48,900 nt of DNA, taken from positions 1 to 48,900 of the forward strand of contig PDUK01000015.1 in the NCBI GenBank assembly GCA_006212115.1. The letters run 5' to 3'. Numbering within the stretch: the stretch's first letter is position 1; every line of letters begins with the position of its first letter. The translations under genes were made by a program, and so were the position numbers. The stretch comes from Thalassolituus sp. Its GTDB lineage: Bacteria > Pseudomonadota > Gammaproteobacteria > Pseudomonadales > Oceanobacteraceae. Below are positions 16,933-24,322 of this stretch, in pieces. Below the pieces are notes generated by a model. That model ran no database searches and was not told the origin of the DNA. It worked only from the letters and a program-made list of their open reading frames with translations.

Positions 16933-19662
16933 CTAACCACAGAATACTAAACGAACGCTATCCAGTACGAGTTGAGAACCTTTGATGGCATCAGAGATCT
17001 GATCACGCTCGTGCGACAATGCCGCAATCATGCTTTCGTGAGTGCCGGGGCTGCTTGCAGACAGCGCCTTCAGTCGGCTGATGCGTGTCTCGTAGGCTTC
17101 GTCGACTTTGCTGGCCGCGCGAGCAATCATTTTATCGAGCTGGCCCATTCCCATCTTTTCCAATTTGGAGATAAGAGGGCGAACCTGGGTTTCTTTCTGC
17201 TCGACGAGACCACGAGCCGTACCGCGCTTGAGCGGTAATACAAACTGCCCTAGGTCCGGCTCGTTCACCTTGAGATCACCCGTTGGTGTCATTGTCAGGT
17301 GCATTGCATCGGGCGGCAGGAATCGCTCAACCTGTAGTGCTCTCGCTGCAGGGCAGTGTGCCGCGAATTGGAGCTGAATAAAGCAATCACCGGTCGTGAA
17401 GTTGTGATTCTCAATATAGCCAACTGCCGCATTTCCAACTGCGCTACTGGTGAGCAGCTCAAGAGCCTGATCAATAAAGGGGTGCTCCCAGCTAAGGAAC
17501 TGCACATCGTCACGGCTCAACGCGATATCGCGCTGTGTTGTCGCCATAAAGCCGTCTTCAGGCAGATGTGGCAGGTCGGGTACCAGCATGTGATCGCCCG
17601 GCGCTATCGTAATGCAGTCGCCACCAAGCTCTGTGACTTCAAGGCCGAATGCGTCTGCAAACAGCTCAATAAAGTCATTAAGTTCGGCTTCATCTTCGAT
17701 GTGCTGAATCGCCATATCCTGCGCCTGTTGGCGAGCGCGTTCTGGAGGGCATGAATGGATTTCGAGCAACCTGTCCCGGCCTTCCTCGTATTGCTTCTCC
17801 AGCAGGATTCGTTTGTCGCTGATTTCGGACGCAAGGTGAGTATCATCCAGATCTGCCAGAACAAAGGACTTTACGCGCGCCTCGAACTCTTCAAGAAGTG
17901 GCTGCGCAGTAGGATTTGGATGACTGAAGCAGTTGAACCCCTCGTGGAGAAGTGTTGCCCAACGCTCGGTCGCGTGGCTCTCGAATACCGGAATGTGGAT
18001 ACGAATGTCGTTTTTCTGCCCAATCCGATCAAGGCGGCCGATACGCTGCTCAATCAAGTCACAGTTGAATGGCAAGTCGAACAAGACCATTTGAGAGGCG
18101 AACTGGAAGTTTCGACCTTCACTGCCAATCTCTGAGCAGATCAAAAGCTTGGCACCTTGTTCATGGTCAGCAAAATAGGCAGCCGCACGATCCCTTTCAA
18201 CCATGTCCATGTGCTCATGGAATACAGAGCATGGAATGCCGTTCTTTTCCCAGAGGTGTCTTTCCAGGTCGAGAACTGTGTCGGCATCATGAGTGATGAG
18301 AATGAACTTCTCAGACTTGTTCTGACTGAGTAGCTCAGTCAGCCATTCGACTCGCGGGTCGACCGAGCACCAATCATAGAGACCAATATGAGGGTGCAGC
18401 TGATCCGTTGCCTCGGCAAAACCCTCAGGTAGCGGGAGCGGGGTGATAGCGGGTAGACGCTGCGGGAAACCTTTTACGCCCTGACGAGTGTTGCGGTACA
18501 GCGCTCGTCCCGGACCAAAGCGATCGATCAATGCATCAAGCAGGCGGTTGCTCGACATGTCTGCATAATCAGGGATGCTGCTTTCAAGGAGTGCTTGCTG
18601 GTCGTTACTTAGCGCCTCGGCAGATTCAATAGCGCCCGCCAGCTCAGCGTATGGACGGTACTTGCTTTGCTGGGCTATGAACGCGTCAAGCGAAGGATAG
18701 CGTTCAGGGTCGAGCAGGCGGAGTCGGGCGTAGTGCCCCTCAATGCCAAGCTGTTCTGGAGTAGCAGTTAACAGCAATACTGCCGGCGTTGTTTGCGCCA
18801 GCTGATCAACCAGTCGATAACCGTCATCCTGTGCTTCTGGTGTCCAGTGCAGATGATGGGCCTCGTCGACGACCAGTAAATCCCAGTCTTCTGACAGTAC
18901 TTCGGCAGCACCAATATCGGTCGTTGCCAGAGAAAGCGGGCAGATAAACATTTGCCCGCCAGAAAAGCCGTTACCCTCGATAAAGTCCGCTTCAGTGGCT
19001 ACATTGAAGTGAAGATTGAATCGACGCACCATTTCAACCAGCCACTGGTGCACCAGGTGGTCGGGCACCAGAACAAGGATACGTTGAACGCGCTGTAATC
19101 TGACGAGGCGATGCATAATCAGGCCCGCTTCAATCGTTTTACCTAAACCTACTTCGTCAGCAAGTAATACACGTGGCAAGGCGTCTTGAGTGGTTTGCTC
19201 TGCGATGTGTAGCTGGTGAGGCAGCAGACTGGTGCGGGCCCCCAAAAGTCCGTAATACGGCCTGCTGCGAAGTGCAGCAATGCGCGACAGCGCGGATTGT
19301 CGCAGTTCGAACAAGTTGTTGTTGTCGATCTGGCCCGTAAACAGTCGATCTGCGGGTGCATTGAGTTGAATAGATGCAGCGAGCATGGTCTCAGGTATGT
19401 CTCTGTCGCCATCACCGTAGAACAGAATGTCGTCGATCTCTGTGACTTCACTAACTGTAAACAGACTACCGTCTTGCAGTGGCACTTCATCGCCAGGTGC
19501 AAACCGAATGCGCGTCAGTGGCGCGCCCTGAGCGGAGTAGGTGCGACTCTCGTCACTGACAGGGAAATACACTGTCACCATGCGGAAATCGACACTTTGA
19601 ATAAGTCCAAGACCAAGGTCTGCTTCGGCTTCGCTAATCCAGCGTTGACCAACTGCGTACAT
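16933..19662 (-). CDS. rapA: RNA polymerase-associated helicase-like protein RapA
   Basis: 909 aa, slightly shorter than the 968 aa of E. coli RapA (HepA). It is a Swi2/Snf2 ATPase that binds RNA polymerase and promotes its recycling after transcription. Seen: N-terminal Tudor-like region starting MYAVGQRWISEAEADLGLG with RTYSAQGAPLTRIRFAPGD, motif I LADEVGLGKTIEAGLIMHR near residues 170-190, DEAH box (LLVVDEAHHLHW), motif III LLLTATPEQLGIEGHYARL, and helicase C-terminal motifs ICSEIGSEGRNFQFASQMV and DLIEQRIGRLDRIGQ. The C-terminal RapA-specific domain is complete (ends near SQLVLDSVRLVFCG). No clear ribosome site precedes the ATG. Convergent with gor. Confidence 0.97.
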   Translation of the reverse strand: MYAVGQRWISEAEADLGLGLIQSVDFRMVTVYFPVSDESRTYSAQGAPLTRIRFAPGDEVPLQDGSLFTVSEVTEIDDILFYGDGDRDIPETMLAASIQLNAPADRLFTGQIDNNNLFELRQSALSRIAALRSRPYYGLLGARTSLLPHQLHIAEQTTQDALPRVLLADEVGLGKTIEAGLIMHRLVRLQRVQRILVLVPDHLVHQWLVEMVRRFNLHFNVATEADFIEGNGFSGGQMFICPLSLATTDIGAAEVLSEDWDLLVVDEAHHLHWTPEAQDDGYRLVDQLAQTTPAVLLLTATPEQLGIEGHYARLRLLDPERYPSLDAFIAQQSKYRPYAELAGAIESAEALSNDQQALLESSIPDYADMSSNRLLDALIDRFGPGRALYRNTRQGVKGFPQRLPAITPLPLPEGFAEATDQLHPHIGLYDWCSVDPRVEWLTELLSQNKSEKFILITHDADTVLDLERHLWEKNGIPCSVFHEHMDMVERDRAAAYFADHEQGAKLLICSEIGSEGRNFQFASQMVLFDLPFNCDLIEQRIGRLDRIGQKNDIRIHIPVFESHATERWATLLHEGFNCFSHPNPTAQPLLEEFEARVKSFVLADLDDTHLASEISDKRILLEKQYEEGRDRLLEIHSCPPERARQQAQDMAIQHIEDEAELNDFIELFADAFGLEVTELGGDCITIAPGDHMLVPDLPHLPEDGFMATTQRDIALSRDDVQFLSWEHPFIDQALELLTSSAVGNAAVGYIENHNFTTGDCFIQLQFAAHCPAARALQVERFLPPDAMHLTMTPTGDLKVNEPDLGQFVLPLKRGTARGLVEQKETQVRPLISKLEKMGMGQLDKMIARAASKVDEAYETRISRLKALSASSPGTHESMIAALSHERDQISDAIKGSQLVLDSVRLVFCG

Positions 19663-20241
19663 AACTTTCGGGCACCTGTTATCACTGTGATTTGAGCAGG
19701 GTTGAACTGCCCAGATTTGGCCGCGAAGTGTACCCGATAGGTCGGGTCATTTATACAGCGCGAACGACTGAAACGACCGGTCTTAACATTCTTAACCACG
19801 AAGCAAGATATATCACATGTTCAGGCAGAAGCAGGTGAATCCTGAAAGCCAAACAAGGCTTCACGGTGACTGATTCTGAAACAGCATGAGATAACTGGCT
19901 TAGACCATCCAGGAGCTCAGGCGCTTCGTAATTTACGATCGTGGCGCCATGGTGATGACATGAGTGTAGCATCCATACTAATAGCATACTTCCGATAATT
20001 GTTATTATCGGAATATACTTAAAAGGCAGATTCCAAGCGGGTTTAGCACCATAAAACACGTCTATACAGAAAATGCTCCTTTATGAGTCACTGCTATCCA
20101 GTACTACCATCAAACACTTATCCATCACTATCGTCAGCCAGTCTGTCTAGATTCATCTCACCAGATGCAACTCGCGCATTTGATGTTTATCATTAGCGGT
20201 CAGTGATGGCCGTCAATCCTGCAAGGAGTTCCAGTTTTAGT
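19663..20241. other. 579-base intergenic region between rapA and the SulP gene
   Basis: Divergent control region. It contains a TATAAA on the minus strand upstream of rapA without a good -35, a small inverted repeat (ACCCGA/TCGGGT) near 19731-19748, and a 24-base palindrome at 19990-20013. A 102-codon minus-strand frame exists but is not convincing. Otherwise nothing recognised. Confidence 0.5.
19990..20013. repeat. Perfect palindrome, possible operator
   Basis: Arms TTCCGATAAT and ATTATCGGAA around a TGTT spacer. No T-run follows on either strand, so it is more like a protein-binding site than a terminator. One arm with an extra T (TTCCGATAATT) recurs at 21935-21945, beyond the SulP gene. 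Confidence 0.6.
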
Positions 20242-21882
20242 ATGAACACTCAGTGGCTCAATCAGATTAACTTCTCAAATGTGCGTGGCGATCTGTTTGG
20301 TGGCGTGACTGCGGCTATTATTTCATTGCCACTGGCACTCGCATTTGGCGTTGCTTCCGGTGCTGGTGCTGAGGCGGGATTATACGGAGCCATTCTGGTC
20401 GGCTTATTTGCTGCTTTGTTTGGTGGTACCCCCACACTGATTTCAGAGCCGACAGGTCCAATGACGGTTGTTATGACAGCAGTCCTGACGACCATGATGG
20501 CGGCCAATCCAGATAACGGCATTGCCATGGCCTTCACTGTGGTAATGATTGCTGGCATCTTCCAGATACTGCTGGGTGCGCTGAATCTGGGTAAATACAT
20601 CACTTTAATGCCATACAGTGTGATTTCCGGATTTATGTCCGGCATTGGCGTTATTTTGATTATCCTGCAGGTTGCGCCATTACTCGGACATGCAAACGTT
20701 CCTGGTGGCCCAGTCAATAATCTATTGGCGATGCCAGAGCTACTGTCGACCATCCGGTGGCATGAGCTGCTGCTAGGCGTCATAACCCTTGGCCTGTTGT
20801 TCTGGTTCCCCAAAAAATGGGCTTCCATCGTACCGCCTCAGTTAATCGCGTTGGTTGTTGGTGCTGCTATTGCCACGCTGGTTCTGGCAGAAAGCAACAT
20901 ACGTACCATAGGTGAAATTTCGCTCGGCATTCCGTCGATCATTATCCCAACATTTACGCCGGACCAGATCACCCACATGATCCTCGACGGTATCGTCTTG
21001 GGGACGCTTGGATGTATCGACGCCCTGCTTACCGCCGTTATTGCGGACAGCCTGACTCGCAAGGAGCACGACTCACGAAAGGAGCTTATCGGACAAGGAA
21101 TTGGCAACCTGGCATCCGGATTATTTGGTGGGCTGCCTGGTGCGGGAGCAACGATGGGCACGGTTGTTAATATCCAGTCCGGAGCCAAGACCGCACTCTC
21201 TGGCCTCACTCGTGCCCTGGTCCTGATTGTTCTTGTGGTCTTTGCCGCAGGCCTGACGGCCTATATTCCTCTCGCTGTGCTTGCGGGCATCGCCATCAAG
21301 GTGGGGTTAAATATTCTCGATTGGAGCTTCCTCAAACGGGCTCATCGGGTTTCCAGCAATGCGACCTTCATTATGTATGGTGTAATGCTACTCACCGTAT
21401 TTGTTGATTTGATCGTTGCTGTTGGGATCGGAGTATTTATTGCCAACATCCTGACCATCGAAAAGCTGAGCCGTTTGCAGGCGAGTAATATCCATGCAAT
21501 CAGTGATACTGACGATCGGATTGCCCTGTCCTCGGAAGAGAAAGCTCTGATGGAAAGAGGCAAAGGTAAGGTGATGCTTATCTACCTCTCAGGACCCATG
21601 GTGTTCGGCGTCTCACGCGCCATCGCTCGCGAGCAGGAGAATATTCATGCTTTCGAATCAGTGGTGTTTGATCTTTCAGACGTCCCTTTGATCGATACCA
21701 CCATATCTCTGGCCATTGAAAACGCGGTCAAAGACGCAATCGATCACAGCAAAAAGGTGTACATCGCATGTCCAGCCACCAACACACGTCAGCGTTTTCG
21801 CCGCATGGGCCTGACTGACCTGGTTGGGGAGGCAAACATGCTTGAGTCCCGTATAGACGCTCTGACCAAAGCTGTCAGCTGA
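20242..21882 (+). CDS. SulP-family anion transporter, BicA-like (probable bicarbonate uptake)
   Basis: 546 aa. A polytopic inner-membrane SLC26/SulP transporter with a C-terminal STAS domain. The N-terminal half is strikingly like cyanobacterial BicA, a low-affinity sodium-dependent bicarbonate transporter: RGDLFGGVTAAIISLPLALA, FGVASGAGAEAGLYGAILVG, ALFGGTPTLISEPTGPMTVV and LGKYITLMPYSVISGFMSGI. The later DSLTRKEHDSRKELIGQGIG with GLFGGLPGAGATMGT is also shared. About 10-14 hydrophobic segments run to residue 415; the STAS domain occupies about 445-540 (KVMLIYLSGPMVFGVSRAIA, SVVFDLSDVPLIDTTISLAI). Start: ATG 20242 has AAGGAG at 20223-20228 (13-base spacing); the in-frame ATGs at 20203 and 20206 have no ribosome site. 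No carbonic anhydrase or carboxysome gene is adjacent, so bicarbonate as substrate is inferred from similarity; sulfate or another anion is possible. Confidence 0.93.
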   Translation: MNTQWLNQINFSNVRGDLFGGVTAAIISLPLALAFGVASGAGAEAGLYGAILVGLFAALFGGTPTLISEPTGPMTVVMTAVLTTMMAANPDNGIAMAFTVVMIAGIFQILLGALNLGKYITLMPYSVISGFMSGIGVILIILQVAPLLGHANVPGGPVNNLLAMPELLSTIRWHELLLGVITLGLLFWFPKKWASIVPPQLIALVVGAAIATLVLAESNIRTIGEISLGIPSIIIPTFTPDQITHMILDGIVLGTLGCIDALLTAVIADSLTRKEHDSRKELIGQGIGNLASGLFGGLPGAGATMGTVVNIQSGAKTALSGLTRALVLIVLVVFAAGLTAYIPLAVLAGIAIKVGLNILDWSFLKRAHRVSSNATFIMYGVMLLTVFVDLIVAVGIGVFIANILTIEKLSRLQASNIHAISDTDDRIALSSEEKALMERGKGKVMLIYLSGPMVFGVSRAIAREQENIHAFESVVFDLSDVPLIDTTISLAIENAVKDAIDHSKKVYIACPATNTRQRFRRMGLTDLVGEANMLESRIDALTKAVS

Positions 21883-21923
21883 TCGTTGCGCAATGTTATT
21901 GTTGAAGCAATGTGGCGTCTGGC

Positions 21924-21970
21924 GGTATTCTTATTTCCGATAATTTAAAGGTAATACCTATCGGGATACC
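21924..21970. promoter_or_regulatory. Inverted-repeat cluster upstream of the recombinase gene
   Basis: Three nested or overlapping pairs: GGTATT (21924-21929) with AATACC (21953-21958); CCGATA (21937-21942) with TATCGG (21959-21964); and the short palindrome GGTAATACC (21950-21958) with a further GGATACC at 21964-21970. They end 19 bases before the ATG at 21990. This looks like a regulator site or leader structure; no proof of function. Confidence 0.45.
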
Positions 21971-21989
21971 AAATACTTCTAAGTAATCT

Positions 21990-23258
21990 ATGACAAAACG
22001 CCGCTCACCTTCTGCAAAAGCTTCGGCAAAGGCTTGTTCACCTTCTCCGCTTATTGATCAGCTTGATGAGATCGCCAACCCATTAAAGTACGCGCGGACA
22101 ATTATCAAACGAAATCCTGAATATCATGGAATTGATGATGCTTTTGACGATCTGGTTCATACGCTCACCTTTCTGAACGCATACAATGGCTCTACGGCGA
22201 CATTTAATAGTTACCGACGAGAAACTGAGCGGCTGCTGCAATGGTGTTGGCTGATAAACGGTACCTCGCTGGGTGAAATCGACCGAAGAGATCTGGAAGG
22301 TTATATCCACTTCTGTCAGGACCCTCCCCCCTCCTGGATCGGCAAGAAACAGGCGGCCAGATTCAGGCTTAAAGAAGGTGAGCGTCAGCCTAACTCCGAG
22401 TGGCGGCCATTCGTAAACAAAGCCGACAAGCTTGGTAATATGCCTTCCATGGCTTTATCTCAAAAGTCACTACAGTCGTTGTTTGCAGTCCTCTCTACTT
22501 ACTTTAATTTTCTGATACAGGAGGATTATCTGCGCCAGAACCCGGTCGCATTAATCCGCCAGAAGAGCAAATTTCTGCAGAGACACGCTTATCAGGAGCC
22601 CGTTCGTAGGCTGTCAAATCTGCAGTGGGATTTCATTCTTGAAACCATTGATGAACTCGCGCAGCAAAACCCTGCGGAGCACGAACGCACTTTGTTTCTG
22701 ATGAAGTGTTTGTTTGGTATGTATCTGCGTATTTCGGAACTGGTCGCAGATGAGCGTTCTGCGCCGGTCATGGGAGATTTTCAGCAGGATCAGGATGGTA
22801 ACTGGTGGTTGCGGGTTGTCGGTAAAGGTAACAAGGTCAGAATGGTTACTGTGTCTGACGATATGCTCGGTGCCTTACGTCGCTACCGTACGCATCTTGG
22901 CCTGCCGCCTCTTCCGTATGTTGGTGAAAACACGCCGTTACTGGCGAAACTGAGGGGCCGAGGGCCAGTAACCAGCACGCGTCAGGTTCGGTATCTTGTG
23001 CAGAAATGCTTTGATCTTGCATTTGAAAGGATGGCTGCCAAAGGATTGAAAGAAGAAGCTCAAGAACTACGGGTATCAACAGTACACTGGTTACGGCACA
23101 CAGGTATTTCTGAAGACGTAAAGTTCAGGCCCAAAGAGCACGTACGAGAAGATGCGGGTCACGCCAGTATGGCGACGACAGACCGCTATATCGATACTGA
23201 AATGCGTGAGAGACACGCAAGTGCAAGGCACAAAAAGCTGAAGCCGGACTTTGATTAG
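21990..23258 (+). CDS. Tyrosine recombinase/integrase-family protein
   Basis: 422 aa. The catalytic domain of a tyrosine recombinase is complete: first Arg in LRISELVADE near residue 243, the beta-hairpin Lys in VVGKGNKVRMV near 277, HWLRHTG (His and second Arg) near 366, DAGHAS (second His/Trp position) near 389, and the nucleophile in TTDRYIDTE near 399. The N-terminal part contains a SAM-like core-binding region (TFNSYRRETERLLQWCWLIN, SLFAVLSTYFNFLIQEDYL). It is longer than XerC/XerD (about 300 aa) because of N-terminal and central extensions. The usual LGH is DAGH. The first 20 residues are low-complexity (SAKASAKACSPSP). No phage genes, att repeats or cargo are seen nearby, so it is a free-standing recombinase or a remnant of an old element. 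Start at ATG 21990 has a poor ribosome site. Confidence 0.9.
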   Translation: MTKRRSPSAKASAKACSPSPLIDQLDEIANPLKYARTIIKRNPEYHGIDDAFDDLVHTLTFLNAYNGSTATFNSYRRETERLLQWCWLINGTSLGEIDRRDLEGYIHFCQDPPPSWIGKKQAARFRLKEGERQPNSEWRPFVNKADKLGNMPSMALSQKSLQSLFAVLSTYFNFLIQEDYLRQNPVALIRQKSKFLQRHAYQEPVRRLSNLQWDFILETIDELAQQNPAEHERTLFLMKCLFGMYLRISELVADERSAPVMGDFQQDQDGNWWLRVVGKGNKVRMVTVSDDMLGALRRYRTHLGLPPLPYVGENTPLLAKLRGRGPVTSTRQVRYLVQKCFDLAFERMAAKGLKEEAQELRVSTVHWLRHTGISEDVKFRPKEHVREDAGHASMATTDRYIDTEMRERHASARHKKLKPDFD

Positions 23259-23296
23259 CCCGGCCACGAGCCTCGCGAAGCTAGCGGCATAGCCGC

Positions 23297-24043
23297 TTAA
23301 TGCATGTACTGACCACCATTTGCAGATACGTTTGTACCCGTTATGAAGCCAGCATCCTCGTGAGCAAGGAAGCTCACAACGCGTGCAATATCCTCAGGCT
23401 TGCCAAAGCGACCAACAGGAATGCCCTTACGGATGCCTTCGCGTATTTCTTCAGGGACTTCCATAATCATTGAGGTAGCAATGTAACCCGGCGAGATGGT
23501 GTTGACCGTTACACCTTTACTCGCAACTTCCTGCGCAACCGCCTTGGTGAAACCATGCATGCCTGCCTTAGCAGCCGAATAGTTCGCCTGGCCAAACTGC
23601 CCTTTTTCACCATTCACCGAGCTGATGTTGATAATGCGACCATAGCCATTAGCCAGCATGTCATTGATCACCATGCGCGTCATGTAAAAGACCGATGTCA
23701 GGTCTGTATTAATGACGTCATCCCACTGCTCCTGCTTCATTTTTCGCAGTGTCGAATCGCGCGTGATGCCACCATTATTGACCAGGATATCGATGGTGCC
23801 GAAGTCTCTCTTGATTCCTTCGACGCAGGCTTCACAGGAATCCCACTCGGTAATATTCCCGAAAGCGAGCGCAATGTTGTATCCCTGCTCAGCCATCTCC
23901 TCCTGAAACTTCTGAGCTTTCTCGTGCTTACCACCCGAATAGTACCCAGCGATGACCTGATATCCGTCATCAGCCAGTTGCTTGCAAATCGCAGAACCGA
24001 TACCGCCGGTACCACCTGTGACAAGCGCTATACGTTTTGTCAT
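23297..24043 (-). CDS. phaB: Acetoacetyl-CoA reductase (PhaB type)
   Basis: 248 aa. A short-chain dehydrogenase that uses NADPH to reduce acetoacetyl-CoA to (R)-3-hydroxybutyryl-CoA, the monomer for polyhydroxybutyrate. Seen: cofactor loop LVTGGTGGIGSAICKQL, NNGGITRD (NAG variant), catalytic Ser in INISSVNGEKGQFGQ and the YSAAKAG Tyr/Lys pair, then VNTISPGYIATSMI. GGTGGIG instead of GASRGIG and the INISSVNGEKGQFGQANYSA block are the PhaB rather than FabG pattern; a true fabG exists at 40126-40866. Start fixed by AAGGAG. No phaA or phaC is adjacent, so the polymer pathway must be completed elsewhere, if present. A conspicuous inverted repeat lies about 50-75 bases upstream. Confidence 0.92.
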   Translation of the reverse strand: MTKRIALVTGGTGGIGSAICKQLADDGYQVIAGYYSGGKHEKAQKFQEEMAEQGYNIALAFGNITEWDSCEACVEGIKRDFGTIDILVNNGGITRDSTLRKMKQEQWDDVINTDLTSVFYMTRMVINDMLANGYGRIINISSVNGEKGQFGQANYSAAKAGMHGFTKAVAQEVASKGVTVNTISPGYIATSMIMEVPEEIREGIRKGIPVGRFGKPEDIARVVSFLAHEDAGFITGTNVSANGGQYMH

Positions 24044-24093
24044 GTCCTACTCCTTCAGTTAAAAGAACGGCTAAACCGTTTAAAAATGGCTTT

Positions 24094-24119
24094 GTTACAC
24101 CGTTTGGTGTGGGTGTAAC
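24094..24119. repeat. Inverted repeat in the phaB/thiI intergenic region
   Basis: Perfect 8-base arms GTTACACC and GGTGTAAC separated by ten bases; inside it, ACACC also pairs with a nearer GGTGT, so two alternative hairpins or a double operator are possible. It lies 51 bases upstream of the phaB start and about 200 bases before thiI. A smaller AACGG/CCGTT repeat sits at 24066-24080. Confidence 0.55.
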
Positions 24120-24261
24120 GTCTGTTAGCTATGTGGTTCGCGGGCTGGCCACCCTATGAAGCTAGTTCGACCTGCATTACTTGTGAACCCGCGTGGCTGG
24201 AATAGTCACACGTGCGCCGTCTTCAAGCAGGCAATGTTGCCACTGTCACTTTGTCGCCCGG

Positions 24262-24292
24262 CTGTGACTCCGCCGCGGTGCTTCTATATAAT
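24262..24292 (+). promoter_or_regulatory. Possible thiI promoter
   Basis: A perfect TATAAT at 24287-24292, 30 bases before the thiI ATG. The -35 is poor (CTGTGA-like at 24262-24267, 19-base spacing), so activity may need an activator or the match may be chance. Confidence 0.35.
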
Positions 24293-24322
24293 GCTCGGTT
24301 TCATTCCGACAGACCGTTTCAC

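Noticed and set aside
19751-20059. A 102-codon minus-strand reading frame in the rapA-SulP gap, with a hydrophobic stretch
   Set aside because: It has no ribosome site, no recognisable family, and runs across the palindrome at 19990-20013; the composition looks like chance translation of a regulatory region.
21924-23258. A prophage or genomic island around the tyrosine recombinase
   Set aside because: No other phage or mobility genes, no tRNA-end duplication and no att-like repeat pair beyond one 11-base match; composition does not visibly differ.
23283-23297. A short hairpin (AGCGGC/GCCGCT) at the end of phaB taken as a terminator
   Set aside because: It overlaps the phaB stop codon and lacks a T-run on either strand, so it does not meet the intrinsic terminator pattern.
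23297-24043. Annotating this reductase as a second fabG
   Set aside because: The GGTGGIG loop and the VNGEKGQFGQ block match PhaB, while a true fabG sits in the fab cluster.
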